From: Marchantia polymorpha subsp. ruderalis
Lineage: Eukaryota > Streptophyta > Marchantiopsida > Marchantiales > Marchantiaceae
Assembly: GCA_037833965.1 (NCBI GenBank)
Contig: AP031355.1
Span: 4,427,501 to 4,491,500, forward strand
Direction of reading: 5' to 3'
Length of the DNA: 64,000 nucleotides
Positions 36,583 through 53,394 of this stretch are shown here, piece by piece. Each line of letters opens with the position of its first letter. The first letter of the stretch is position 1. Made by a program: the position numbers and the translations under genes. The notes under the pieces were generated by a model, which made no database searches, was not told where the DNA came from, and worked only from the letters and a program-made list of their open reading frames with translations.

Positions 36583-36664
36583 GACGCTTTGGCCGAGTGG
36601 TTAAGGCGTGTGCCTGCTAAGTACATGGGGTCTCCCCGCGAGAGTTCGAATCTCTCAGGCGTCG
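36583..36664 (+). tRNA. tRNA-Ser (anticodon GCT), inverted twin
   Basis: Same 82-nt sequence as the minus-strand gene 100 bp to the left. The first few flanking bases on both sides (CCGG before, TCCCGA after) are shared too, so the repeat extends slightly beyond the gene. The arrangement is tail to tail, with the two 5' ends facing each other across the spacer. Confidence 0.95.
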
Positions 36665-38072
36665 TCCCGACAGTGGGTTATGCTTCCCAGGAGGAGGCAG
36701 TTATACACATATAAATTAAACACAACTCACTCATGAAGTTTAATATGTTCATTTTTGTTAATGTCAGTTTAATACTTTAGATCACACATTAAATCACCAC
36801 ATATCTATCTATGTATGAGCTATGTATAATAAGAATACTGGAAGCATATATTTGTTGTGTTTATTGTTTTTGATTTTTTGTTACTCTTAGTTTATTAGTT
36901 AAGAAGTTGATCACAGATTAAGTGCTGGTACATCACATGTAACTTCAAGTGGATGTGAATTTCTCAAGTAGTTTGGTAAGTTAAGTAGCTCATCCAGATT
37001 TGAAAGTCTAACGGCAAACCATAAAAATGTTATTGATACCATGTATTTTTTGTTATGGGTGATAGTTTAGACATGAATTGAAATTCGAAATGAAAATATT
37101 GGTATAAGTTAAAAGTAAAATATCGGAAAGTTTTGTTTATAAATTTGGATTGATTCTTTTGAGTGCGATTATTATGTGCAGTTATCGATATAAAATAGAT
37201 GGAATTTAGATTTTATTTTGTACCAAAAATCATATATTTACTTTTTATAGGTACAAAATTTCACAGTTGTATATAAAAAATATGAATGACTATTTATTGA
37301 TCTTCAAGGATGGACATACGAGAAAATTTTGTTGTAATGTTCGAACCATAGAAGTTATGTAGCCATCTAATTCCTGCTATCGGAGTTGAATGTGTGGCCT
37401 ACTCTTTGTCGATTTCGCCAGACAAATATTCAGCAGTATAATTGCAGATCATGATTCCAATGAGACTCCAGGGATTTAAAGCACCGTGGTTCAAGAACAT
37501 CGAGAGACAATCGAACGAAGGCATGATCCGAAGCAGGTCGTAGATCAGAAACGTGGTGAGTCTTCGTTATGGTGTGTCAAGTGTTCATCAACTCGACTAG
37601 CTTTGACATATAGTATGTGAGAACGGACATCGAGCTCCAGTGGCTGCAGCAGCAACTCTCAGACTCTAGAGACCCTCAGCTCTGACGAACTCAATCCCAG
37701 GATTGGTCATTGGAGAATGTCCTCTCAACAATTTGACTGACGAACGAACGGTGCAAACACGCATGCTCATAACACTAGACGAAATCTGGTCTTGTGGAGC
37801 TTGTTACAGCTTCCAAATGTAACCCATAACCTATGGACTTGACATAAGGGTAGTTCTAATCCTACAGATATACATTACATCTTACAAGATTGCTGGTAGG
37901 TGGACAGCCAGTAGGTGTTTGGTGAATGTCGGATTATCACTTTGTTAAGTTTCAACTAATTGGGTTTCAATGGTCGTCAGGATCAGACTTTGAAGGATCC
38001 TGAAGAATTTAAGGTGTTCATCTTTCAAGGAGCTGTCCACTAATTGGACGCACCTCTGAGCTGAAGGGAAGT
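36665..38072. other. AT-rich intergenic region
   Basis: No gene seen. A short plus-strand stretch near 37446-37530 reads like protein (IPMRLQGFKAPWFK) but stops quickly. It could be a retroelement scrap. The right end includes the 3' UTR of the first peroxidase. Confidence 0.5.
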
Positions 38073-39618
<1,546 letters not shown>

Positions 39619-42600
39619 GTGGGTATCGGGTGATGCTGCTGAAACGACGAAGCAGAAATGATGAGCTTCCAGTTTCCAGTCAGCAAATAATTATCTCAAA
39701 CTCAATTTTCGGTACTTCAGGCCGAGTCTACGTTCTATCAGATATCAGACATGATTTTGAATGAAACAATAAATGTGATCAGACAAGGCGTCAGTGAGGA
39801 AACCAGTAAGCTCCAAAACGAACTACCATATATGAGGTACAAAAAACATTTGAAGAAGGATTCATGTAAATTGAAAGAGGGTTGTTGGTCGAAGTCATTT
39901 ACTATCTGAACGTGATGCAGAGTCAATGACTTGTCAGGAAGGTTTTCTCGTCCACAAGCTGTTGTTGGAATGATGGACCTGATGAGAGACAATGAACATA
40001 CGAATGTCTTGGGAGGTTGCGGAGGTTTTATATGTATGTTCGAGTGCACCAGTAGACACGTCGCTTGCCAAGTCAGCCCACTGCACTCCTCCATGGTAGC
40101 CGCAACCCAAGGAGGCTGAATATACTTCACATTCATATGCAGTGCAGGGTATCATGATCTTCGGTGGCGACTCTCAGATGTCACGTTTTTCAGATTCGTC
40201 ATCGTGTACTTGTTTGGGGTTAGGCTCTGTGATCGTGTACTGGTTTGAGTTCAGACTCTCTGATCGTTTTGTTCACAGTAGCAGGAGGTTCCAGTGCACG
40301 AGGGTCAGAAGGAAGCTGATTCGGAAGGCCCAATCTGCAGTAAAAGGCAGATATTGGTTGACTGGTCAAGCCATGGTTCTAGCTAGCGCTGGAGAGACAA
40401 GGATCATGATGACGGGTGATATCTGGAACAGCATTCTTCTTTTTCTTCTTCTTCAGGCGTGAGGGTGCTGTGTAGACCCGCGTGAGGTTGCTGCTGCTAC
40501 GACTCTGTGTACAATACTTAACAACCGAATGCAATCTTCACGTTTAGTAGCTTGCGTTGGTCGATGCATCTCGTTCGTCTCTCGGAGTGGACTACAATTC
40601 TGGTGCTGGTTGGAGTCTTTTGTCTCATACTCATGTTCTCAGATGTCCCTCCGATCAGACACGGTCAACACATCGCTTACTCGCGTCCATAGATCCGAAC
40701 ATTGCGATGCGTTCACTCTACAAGTCGTCCTTGTCGATTTGCCTGTCGGAATATCGATCATGCGAGAATCTGGTTGGAATCTACGAGTGAGCTCAGATTA
40801 TCCGAGCCTGGCCGAGGTATGGCCTGGAGCTGCGAATTGTCATGCGTCATTCATCCGCTCCCTGGCACCGAAACCAACCAGCTCTCAGCCTGCCCGGTCC
40901 GTGTTCCGTCTGTTGAATGCAGGCAGGCAGGCAGGCAGGGTGCGGACGCCATGGCTTTTAGTCGAGATCGGGCACATCACCGTCTGCATCGCGGCAGGAA
41001 ACTCTGCTGACTTTCTCCCGGGGAGGGGGATGGGCACGGAGAAAATCAGCAGACGGTGAAAGGATTTCTCTAGCCAGACTTTGATTCTACGTTTCATGAT
41101 ACACGATGATGGGCTGTCACAATGGTACACACACACACGCTCTGGCTGGCTCCATCTGCAGATGACGAGCGCTTGCTCTTGACGAGGTGTGTGTGCCCTT
41201 TCGAGGGACTCGAGCCATTCGTTTACTATTTAACAGTCCAATGCTGGAAAAAGGTAAATCTCTCCCCCATGAAGGTTGGTGTGAAATGTCTGCGCTCCTA
41301 CAATATCAGTTCATAGCTTGTTACTTTGGGCATCGTCCACTATATGCATACAATGTTCAGTGCCCCGAAATCAGAACAGAAATAGCAACATGGAATTCGT
41401 TTGTTCCTCAACTTCATCTGGTACGAAACATCTTGAAGCTGCATGTTTGTTAACATTTAAGAGCCTAATTTCAGATAAGTGAAGATGAATGTCATCAGTG
41501 AGGAAGGACTGAAGAGTATATGATGTGAGACTGGCTTTTGGAAAGGAAGACATGATTTTCAGTTTCTTTTGCTTTTACGCAGTCATAGGGTAAGAAGTAA
41601 AAACCATTTGTTGATTTCTTTTAATATGTTTCAGAGGAGGAAGAGGATGATGATGATGATGTGTGACTCCAGCTAGTGGCAGATACAGAAATTGGCTCAA
41701 GGACAAAACAGTTGTTTTTCATGAATTTCTCGGTTTTGAATTTATGCAAGGTGCCAGCATATCTTTACTTCAAGATAAAGTTTCGTAACTCGGAGTGAGA
41801 AACCGTTTTTAAAGATAAAATATTCAATTCGATCATTTATTTTCGTAATGAGCCAGTTCAGGCCCAAAAATAGGGCAACTTCTTCAATCGAGATTCTTAA
41901 GATTTTGTTTTTGGAAAGGCTATAAAAATTCTAAGACTTTGAGATAAAAATCTGAGGCTAATCATATAGTTTACTCAATTTCTTATTTAACGTTAGGAGT
42001 ATTATTTCTATGACTGAGTCATGAATGAGATTTGGACAACATATTTTACACTTCGTGAGAAAAAATGATACCACTTCTTATTGCTTACTTTCTTTAATAT
42101 TTAAAATTAAGTGTTAAAATATAAAGCAATACCTTACTTATGAATATTGAGCAAGTAAATTCAGCTTTTCTCTGGATTTTTTCCTGGATGTTCAAAAATT
42201 TGTTTAATAATTTGAAGCATAAATTTAATTTCAAAGATCAACCGTAATATCTTTGTTTCTTCTTATTAATATATAGTATAGTATAGTATAAGATACAGAT
42301 CACATAGATACAAATTTACATAAATATTTATTGATTATAACCTTTGTGCTCAATTCCAATAATGTTTTATTATTCTGGCAAGAAACTCATAATTAGAATT
42401 GAAGTATTCTTATTTAATTCATAATGATTTATATCCGTAATAAAAAAGAACATTAATATGAAAATACCTACTGCATTAAAATATAAGAATATAATCTCAA
42501 CTTGAGGTGATACGTTTAACCTTTGGATATCATAATTTTACTTCTAAGCCGTCCCATGTGTTTCTTTAATGAGAGTATATCCATATGTATTTTTCACATG

Positions 42601-43270
42601 AATACATCCATGCATGTAACTACAAACACACACGTTTTGGAATAGTTAACTGGTTTACATTAAGGAGATTGAGTGCACACAAGTGTCACTCAAGTCTTGA
42701 CAAGAGATGATGTTTTGCAAGATCAAAGCTTCCTATAAAACTCTCTTAGGTTATATCAATCCAGTCAGATTTTAATCAACTTGAATCGTACATGTTTAGT
42801 GTACACTTGACGGTTTCAAGAGGTGAACGTATGTAGACTAAATGAATTTATTGAAGTTAGTATTTTTTGTGAGCGGTACAAAATATATATGTAACATCCT
42901 GCATCTCATATGATGTGTACTTGTTTCCTATATTTCCAGGAAATACGAAGCATGTTATTCACTTCAGAAGTCAACCCAAATGACTGGAGTATCACAGCAA
43001 GCTCCGAACAGTGGAGTGTGTAAAGATTGGATGACAAGTATCAGTGAGGATCAGTATCATTAGATGTGGGAATGGAAATGTGTGACAATCGACATTCATA
43101 AGATGGTCTTGATTTGGATTGATGGTCCATGCATATTAGAGCTTTGCATATGAGGTTGTCCAAGTTCCATCCCAGTATATTACGTGTGCTCTTCATGCCT
43201 CCTCCATGACTGCGAGGACAGATCAAGTCCTCAGACTTGACTTTGTGAAAAGACTAGAAAGTCAGCGTCC
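39619..43270. other. Upstream region of the first peroxidase and AT-rich stretch
   Basis: 39.6-41.1 kb is probably the promoter side of the peroxidase. It contains a plus-strand frame of 176 codons (40529-41059) without recognisable domains and a GCAG tetranucleotide run at 40919-40939. From 41.6 to 43 kb the DNA is AT-rich with a TATAG repeat at about 42272-42292. No supported gene. Confidence 0.5.
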
Positions 43271-43708
43271 TTGAAAGAAAGACATCTCAATGTGGGCCAT
43301 GAGGTAATCAGTTCATGGTGGTACGAGGATGGATCTGGCCTCCGGCCTGATAAGCTACAGAAAGTGAAGGTGGAACGTCTCAAGAGGGCACGAAGAGAAG
43401 TTAGACCCAATAAGCTAATGATTGATAATGAATGGGTGGGAATATACAAACCGAAAACCATTCGAGTACAAGGCACAATGTGCTTGAATGTGGAGCCCCA
43501 TTGTTCTAACCAAATAAGTAATAGTAACGTGGAGCAACCAACGTACCACATGCTTCTTGGGATAGCTCTTTACTATCTGTACCTAGATAGTTCTAAATTT
43601 TTTCAATCTGAAATCATCATCCTTCCAGAGAGGGCCCTGCGCAGCACAGATGCTAGTACGTCTCATCATTCATTGCGGCCAGGAAGACGACTTGGCTTAC
43701 GAGAATGA
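43271..43708 (+). other. Unassigned open frame, 145 codons
   Basis: The first 60 residues are charged and protein-like (KLQKVKVERLKRARREVRPN), with no known domain, signal peptide or membrane segment. The frame also stays open upstream of the ATG for a short way. It could be a decayed transposon or gene fragment, or chance. Confidence 0.2.
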
Positions 43709-45382
43709 GGTAAAAAGAAACTCAAATGCCAATATGCTCCAAAGGAGAATATAGAAACGGAGGGGTCAGGAAATCTTATTGCCAAAAGCATGAATTGAGC
43801 GAATTCAAGGAACAAAACCATATCCATCGCATGCTACTCGGATCTACCACTTCGCATAGTCAGTCTGAATAGATGATAAGAGGAAACTTGTATAGGGGTT
43901 GTGTGTTCTTTCTTTCTTCCCTCATCCTACTTTCTAATATATTGGAGCTGAAACGAGAAGTCTTTTCAGCTCCAATCTCAGAAGTCTTGATCTCCTCTAG
44001 ACGTGGATTCCAACTCATACTAATATATTCTACGTATCCTGGGTTTCCCCTTTTTGTCCAACTTACATTTCGAAGACACTAAGAAATATGGTGAAAATGA
44101 TAGGAAGATCCAGAAAGTGATAACACTGGGCTAGCTAGGCCCCAAGAGCATTACAATGGAAAATCTGTGCTTATGCACCTGAAACATTAGAATTCTAAGG
44201 GTATCACTCTTCATGAATGGTTTTGGAAGATGTTGCCAAATCTAGACAACTCATAGTGCGCGCAGAATCGAACCCACACCATAGCTCTTGGCTGAGCTAG
44301 GTGTCGTGCAGTGAGTGGACCTACGGTTAGCTGAATGCAGGCAGGCCCATCAGGCAGGCCGGTTCGTCGATCGACAACTCAAACAACTTCTGAGTCCAAA
44401 TCAAACGTAGTCAGTATAAATCTATCGGATCTCTATTAGCAGTCGAAGCAGTATTTGACACTGGAATCGTATCAATAGTCGATTGCCGGGGTTTACATCT
44501 ACGGGTTCCCAGATGGTCTTCAGAATGTAGAAACGACTCGCTAACTCAGACAGACAGACAGACAGACCTGGAGGAACGGGTGGATGGGAGAGGAGAGAAG
44601 TTTGGGCATGGGCTGCCGAGGAGAATTCTCGAGGATCAGCCAATCGGAACCAATTGGAAGGAAAATGGAAGGCAGACTCATCAGAGAAGGAAATGAATCC
44701 GGACGGACCCAGCCACACAGCTTTGGAACGAAATTCTCGACAGGTTTTCTGAGCGTTTATTGACATCTGGACAACGACAGGGACTGAACGATGCCACCCA
44801 ATCTCGACGGCACATGCACGTCAGAAATGACATTTCCACGACCAGTATCCTAAACTCGTATGTGGAGACTAACGCCTGCCTCATACTACTCAGCCCTCCT
44901 AACTTCTAGCCTCGACACGGCCTTCTTCCTCTACCACGAGGCAATTGTCAGCCGTGCTGAGTCGCTCTGCCTGCACAAAACACACTACTTCTGTGCAGCC
45001 ACTCAGCTCTCTCGAGCTCACTCACTGCATACAATGCCTGGGCCATGAGGACCCGATTAAATTAGATGAGATTAGATTGGGTAAAATCACATTAAATTAG
45101 AGGCCTGCTGCTCGTTGCCGATCTAATCTAAACTGCAGCTAGGCAGTACCAGCTGCGAGATCCTCCGATGCAGTCACTGCTTTCTTCTTCTTCTACTACT
45201 ACTACAACTAGTACCACATCGCCGGGGCAAAATCCGAGCTCACAAAATTCCTGATCTTAATTTGTCAAAATCTTGACAGCGAAAGGAAATTCAAGGCATT
45301 CGATTAAATGATTAGTGAGGGTTAAAAGGGAGTTAAATGGTTAAATGTGCTATTAGGTACACGGATCGGAGATCGATCGAGC
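43709..45382. other. Intergenic region 3' of the second peroxidase
   Basis: No supported gene. A small hairpin lies at 43941-43976 and a CAGA repeat at 44547-44567. On the minus strand at about 44263-44300, box-A- and box-B-like strings sit too close together for a tRNA. The right end should contain the 3' UTR of the second peroxidase. Confidence 0.5.
43941..43976. repeat. 13-bp-arm stem-loop
   Basis: ATTGGAGCTGAAA at 43941-43953 is perfectly complementary to 43964-43976, with a 10-base loop. A T-run does not follow it, so it is not an obvious terminator. Confidence 0.8.
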
Positions 45383-47023
<1,641 letters not shown>

Positions 47024-50000
47024 CCTGACTCACCACTCGAACCAGGCTCCTGAACCACACTACAAGAGAATCAGCACATCGTCCTTGAGCTTCGTCGCTG
47101 ATTTGCACTACAAGAAATGGACTCTAGAGCTGGCACACTTCCAGAGTACAAAGTCCAGTCCATGATCAGCAAGGGATGGTCATGTCTACGGTCTGATGGA
47201 ATCAGGAAACAATATCAACATCAACACGAAAAGAGAAAGTGACAGCAGGTATCTGAGCAGCGTACAGTTTGGGTGCAGTTGTAGGCTATGGTGATGTTGT
47301 TGTTGTCGCAGACAACCGTCCTCAGAGTCTCACGAACTTCTATCTCAAACGAATGCCTGAGAGAGAAGGAGGGAGACCTGAAGACGAAGATGAATTTTTG
47401 GTCTGGCGTTGCAGACCTTTTATACGATCCGGTTTGCTGCACACAGAAGAATCCATTCCTTTGCGTGGGATTTTACATGATCCTCTGATATCGCCGGCAC
47501 CCAAGGCTGCAGGATGGAGGTCGATGGGCATGCACAGCCCCGTAAGCTCGGTGGTTTCATGTGGTCGCTCACATTCGTCGCTGATGAGGAGGACTCTGCA
47601 CTGCATCACAGCGCAGTACAGCCAGGTACGAACTCCAGATCCCTTCTGTTGGTGGGGTGATTAAGCTGGTCAAAGCAAGCAACACTCACTCTGAAACCTT
47701 CTCTATTACATTCCATTTTTGGCTTTCTGAATTGACTTTCCGTTCTATATTTTCTTCTCTTTCCTTGGGGCATCTGAAATATTTGAGCTTTTTCCGGTCT
47801 CCACAAATTTTCTCCAAAGTTGAGAACAGAAAGCTCAATGAAACTTGCTGGTGGCTAGATCAGGCGTGTTCACGTGTTGGAAAATCTTCCTGCTGGATGG
47901 ATTGCGGCTTTGCATCTAATATGATGACATGTGATTCAGGTACAGAGAAAACAGCGAAGAGAGGATTCAGTTCGATTCCATGGCTGTTGTTCAGATGATT
48001 TTGCGTGATTTGCTCGGAGACTGTTGCTCTGCAAAGAGCAGGCCTAGCTTGTCACGTATAATCATCATGTTTAGCCATTTGTTGGCCTGTTCACTGTACT
48101 TCGTGCTAGCGAGATAATCGGCTGCCCTTCCACATCCTTTGAAGTCAACTGCATCAAGCGTACGCGTAAGCACTGTGCTCGTCTACTTAGCTCGTCACTT
48201 AGTTGATGTCACTCGCGAGTCGAATTACTACAGATCTTTATCAGACTTTTGCTGCAAATTGCATCCGTGCACGAGGTTGTACTTCGCTTTCGCATGCACG
48301 TTCTCAAGAGGGTTATCAGATGTAGAACAAGTCGGGGGCAGCTTGTCCATGGCCACTCACCTCCACCCCGCCCCGCGCGCAGCGTGTGCGGAGGATGAAG
48401 GATCTCTACGACAATGTACAAGTTATGATGATGATCTGAATGGGAATCTGCGTTTGTAAGAGAATTCGTCCGAGTGGATCTTGAGGGCAAATTGAGAACC
48501 GCACATGGAGTGGACAAGATCAACTGCAATGTATAAAGTTGAACTAGCTGGGAAAGTGGATGTGAAGGTCGGTGTGATAATGATAATGAAGTCTGAATTT
48601 ACTTGAACTATGAATGAGCACAAAACCAAGCTTTTCAACAGACTTCAAAGAACCGATCCTGCAAGATGTGCAAAAGCTTTGCACATCTCGAACGACTACA
48701 GCTCACAATTGAGAATTCTGTTTTGCAAGAGGGTGACATGCGTCGACTTTTTCTACTCTAGTATAAAATCTAAAAACTCCCCCTGGTTCGGTTTCCTTCC
48801 AGTACAGACAGCTGTAAGGCAGGGGCAAGTCCGTCTGGCCTCTCTCGGTCGGTATCTGAGTCTGAGTGAGCAAAATCAACAACTGTCCTCAGAGTTTTCC
48901 TGACAAATTGGACACAACACAAGCTCGGGACGTTGCTCAAGATATTCAGACACCCGTGCACTTTTTATTACCTTCCACAATAATGAACACGAATTTTCGG
49001 AAGATTACAAGTTTGACACCCACAATCTCGCTCCGTGGACTGCAAAGAAGAACTGCACAGTCCTTCGTGACTCGTGACTACCAAATTACCAAAGCCACGA
49101 AAATATGGCGTTCCAAATACAGATTCACGCTGCCAACCGGTTTAAAAGGCCCCCTCACGATCTGCAACATGGAAATGTTGTCCCGGGTGCACGTGCGTGC
49201 TCACGAGCGTGGCTACAGATCTCGAGCACGGTACGGCATTGACCGACCGAGTACACACTGTCACGTGACCGGATATCGAGCGCGGTCATGCTCCGAGCAC
49301 CTGCCGACCGGGCACCATAACCTGACTCGGGCAGGCTCCAGGTACCAGACCTGGTTTATGACCGTTCTCTCCGGACATAGAAGTATGCTGAATTTGGCAG
49401 AACCGGTGACGCGCCCGGACTCCCGCCCGGAAATTCTTTCTAAATATAGAACACGCGCGACGTTTTCGAGTCTGTCCTGCTTCCGCGAGCCACGAACGAA
49501 TATTTGATGGCATATTCTCGGACACCGTGACCACGATGTGTTGTTCGTTCTCGTGGGCCAAAGAGTTGCGCTCGATCTGGTCCTGCTGCTGCTGCTGCTG
49601 CTGATGTGGCAGTGTGAATCTGGAGTTCCGAAGGTCCAGCTCGTCGGTTCTTTGCATCGACGGCAGTCGACGTGTGTGTGCGTGTGTTGCTTGCTGACAG
49701 GGCACGGTTGATATGGAAGGGGCGGTCTCTCCGTGTCGCGTTACAGAGCTCTGGTGACTTTCTGTTGTCCGAGTTGGGGACAATGTTGTCGAAATGAAGA
49801 CAGTGCAAATTCGTCCCGACTGATGTACAGATCGCTTAGAGTTCCTGGATGTTCACTGTGTACACTAATCCAGCCCATCATGTGCTTCATGGAGAAGTGG
49901 TAAAAATCACATTTCTTCAGCTCAGTTTAGATTATCCTTCCCTTGCAGTGGGTAAAACTTTCTAGCCCAATTACAATAAGAGAGACAGAGCTAGATTGTG

Positions 50001-51529
50001 GTCTGATCTCACACTAGTGCCATTAGAGTTCAAAGTTACAATCTCGTGTTGCTAAATTCGTGTATCTCACAATCAAGTTTCAGCATGTTTTTGTCAAGTT
50101 TTCAAAAATATGCTGAGATTATTCTCAAACTAGCGTCTTCATCTTAATGCAATATGATCCAAACCCGTAATCGACGGAATAGTTGCAAAGCCTTTCGCTC
50201 AGACTGCGAATCCTTTTCAGAAATCCTGTTGCGAAAAAGATCAGGACTCTCAATCTCGTGTTGTATTTCGCTGGAAAAGTCTTTACGCCTCTTTTTCCCC
50301 TATTTGCCAATACTCTATTCAATTCATCAGACAAGACACTCAGCAGGTTTACTTTTTACTATCTTTTCACATTTACAAGTTATCACTTCCATCATATATT
50401 CGCTCTTAAACCGCATCAACCTTCTCCTTTGTGTTGAACGTACCAAGCCATTATCTTTCCTCCACTTCCCGCTGTAACCTTTCCCGATCATTCCCGACGA
50501 ATAAATTGTCGAAGTGTGATTACAACTATCTCATTGAAATCAAATCAGAGGGACAGTTCAATGAGAGAGACTCAACGTTGAGAGTGAGTTGGACATTACA
50601 TAGGTGATAGGTAGTATTTTACTCTTCGGAATGTGAAGTAAAAAAAATTAAAATTGGGGACGGGGAAGAAACAGTTCTAAAGAAATAATAAAATACATAT
50701 CAAGCCAACTAACGTAGACATAACCGAATTGTGACAAATATAAGCAAAGTGTTTCCTGTAGGTAGATGATGACACGATGACTAGGTAGGTACAACGTGAA
50801 CAGAAAAATTTAACTGAATGAATTGAGCATCTTAAATGAGTATACCATTAGATTTAGTGTTTGTAATTGTTTGAGCCCCAACATTTTTTTGATTGAAATA
50901 GTGCGCAGTTTAATAATTATTTCTGATTACTCATATAGTAATTTACTAATAATAGTTTTAAACTTCTCTCACGTAGGTTCAATATCCAGTGCATCGAGAC
51001 AATAAATATACTATTCAGGATAATAATCTTTTTAACTCATCATTTGTATTATAGTGAAAGTGAAACGAATCCAATCACTCTTTTAAAAAACAATACTATT
51101 CTATTTTGTTTGAGTTGTTACTCAAACACATAGCATACATTTTAAGGCCGCAGCTAATGAGACTGGATGCGTTCCAATGGAAATGGAACTCGCGGATTAT
51201 TTCCGGTACGATAATGTAATCCGAAGCTTCCAAACGGCTAAGCTGCTGGCGGTGAATCAGGTGTTAGTATAGCTAGTCAATTTCAAGCGACAAATTTCAA
51301 ACCAAACGTGCTACCACATTGATTGGACCTCACGACCACACCATGCAGTTTACAAGAACCCGTCCACAGGAAGTTTAGAAAGGCAGAAAGAAGAAAGACC
51401 TTGTGACCGCATGATCGGGTAACCTCGCCTTGTCAAACTTCAAATCCAAATCCGTGTAGTCCAGACTGATAAAGATATGCAAATATACATATGGCGATGT
51501 CTACCGACACTACCACATCATTGTTTGAA
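47024..51529. other. Upstream region of the second peroxidase and intergenic DNA
   Basis: No supported gene. Overlapping antisense frames occur at 48866-49507 (plus, 213 codons) and 49286-49783 (minus, 165 codons). The minus-strand frame includes a seven-codon CAG (Gln) run at 49583-49603. A minus-strand frame at 47991-48173 (FKGCGRAADYLASTKYSEQA) looks protein-like but is short. None has a recognisable family. Confidence 0.5.
49583..49603. repeat. CTG/CAG trinucleotide repeat, seven units
   Basis: Seven uninterrupted CTG units. On the minus strand they would encode glutamines in one open frame. Confidence 0.9.
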
Positions 51530-53394
51530 TTATAAAGCAGGAAAGAGCTGATGTAGATTGGGCGTGTAAAATGACGGGTGGTCACAAAGCATGGGCACGT
51601 GGAATATAACGGTGTATATACAGCTTGGAGCTTCTTTGATGGTATGTTTAAATGCATTTCCCGGCTCTGTTGAGCAGACAAACCTCACCTGCACAAATTA
51701 ATGCTGTAAATCATACTCATCATACAGTCGTAAAACTCGTACTATTAGGTCGAGTAATGAGCACAAAATTGAAATTTTTTTTCAAAGTAAGTGTGCAATC
51801 TGTCGTTATTTACAACGCTTCATTTCCTCTCAAAGTTTGCCAATGAAACCATCGACCTACATCAGTCTGCCTTGGCTCATTCGTAAGATCACATCGTGTC
51901 CCGTTTGTGTACAAATGTGTGCGTGATACCTACAAGGTCAGTGTGGAATAACAAGGGCATCAACACCCTAACAATCAATGATACAAATTAGCTTGCTTGT
52001 GTTTATAAGTCGCGACTTCACATGCAATCATAACTCAATAAATGAACTTTATATGACCTGTCATCATCGGTAACTGCCTGTCATAGTCCGAGAGAAATCA
52101 AGCTATATCTCAAATAGACACGACTTTCATATCCATTTGCAGACCCTACCTTTGGGCAGCACTTTGAGAGCGAGGGTCTTTCTGCAAAAATGCGTAATTT
52201 TCGTCCCGATGCAAAGCTGCAGTTGCTTCCTCGTCATATCTTCCAAGAGTGAACTCTTGAGTAACGACGGCCTGGGATGAGAGGTGAAGGCACATCAGGT
52301 GAGAATATTTACGTTCACCCGATGCTGAAAATTTCAATCCATAAATGGCGTAAGGTCTCCTACTTGTGGTGTACGTCGCAAGTTTTATAAAGATTTACCC
52401 AGTCACTAACTAACCTAGCACACATGTCCTTAGTTTGTCAGAATTCAAACCAAGTTCACTCTAGGTATCCACAACTATGCTCTGACAAAATGCAGAGCAG
52501 GTCGACCTTCTAGCCAGTGGTGTCGACATGAAACTGTCTGATATCTTCGTTGTAACAAAGCTCATACGTCCACCATCCCTCAAGCTACAAAATATCCACC
52601 ATTCCGAGCATCAAATAACAAGTATCACCTTCCTAGTATATTTAGGCTTGCCTTCATACAAGAACTTCTAAATCAAACATACGTGATCATTTGTAATTTT
52701 GCAAGCTCTGTGAAAAAACTTCTGTGACCGAGCTCATTATTTCAATAACGTACTACTTGAAACTATTCTTCACACTCTACGAGAGAGAAAATTAAAATAT
52801 AAAGAAAGGAAAAAACCTTACCCAACGAGAACATTTGTCCTTCAGTGCTAACAGTAACTCATCAGGAGTTTTTCTTGTACTCCTTGCCTCGGTGACCAAG
52901 CCAATACTGTTCCCATTTGTTGACCTTCATCTTTCTTGGCATTTTGGGTCACATGAGGATCTGAAAGGACACACATGTCCATCCCTGTCGGTCATTGGTA
53001 CAATTTCTTGGTCTGGTTCCTATAGAAACGCCATCTTTAGATAAGATTGTTCCCTGGTACCCAAAGAGACGGAAAAGAGGAATGCCCTCGATTTTGCGAG
53101 AGGTGAAGGAGAGAAGATGTTAGTATGAAGCTCTTTTCGAAGCATGAGAAACACTTCATGCTTTTACCCTACAATATTTCCGATGAAACTTCTGCGTCAT
53201 AGAGAACCGTGCATACAAAGTCTCCAACTTTTCACAGATAGTCCGACGCATTCGACTCTTTGTTAGCTTATATAGAGGACATAGCAGATCATTGTATTGG
53301 TGTAGAGGTCTCACTGTGGGGTGAAGGGAATCAACCGGGTGCAGCTAAATCTTGCACTTAGGTTCTTGAAAGCTTTGAACGAAGGGCATCTCTC
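51530..53394 (-). pseudogene. OS9: OS-9-like ER lectin (ERAD, MRH domain), disabled copy
   Basis: Six exons can be read in order with GT-AG introns: about 53315-53394, 52822-53019, 52507-52584, 52150-52271, 51861-51929 and 51530-51688. They carry the OS-9 landmarks: HPVDSLHP, EIVPMTDRDGHVC, RKTPDELLLALKDKC, EGWWTYELCYNEDIRQFHV, VVTQEFTLGRYDEEATAALH, then YTNGTRCDLTNEPRQ and VRFVCSTEP with PMLCDHPSF. OS-9 binds trimmed mannose glycans of misfolded glycoproteins in the ER and hands them to the HRD1 ligase. This copy is broken four times: TAG at 53345-53347, TGA at 52927-52929, TAG at 52510-52512 and a +2 (or -1) shift near 51911-51918. The signal-peptide exon was not found. Introns are kept, so it is not a processed copy. 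MRH tryptophans and most cysteines remain, which suggests fairly recent loss. Confidence 0.85.

Noticed and set aside
40529-41059. 176-codon plus-strand frame upstream of the first peroxidase
   Set aside because: No recognisable motif; it overlaps two other open frames and a GCAG repeat.
44240-44310. tRNA or SINE-like box A and box B on the minus strand
   Set aside because: The boxes are far too close together, and no acceptor or anticodon stem can be formed.
48866-49783. Two overlapping antisense frames of 213 and 165 codons
   Set aside because: They overlap, both lack motifs, and the Gln run is just a CAG microsatellite.
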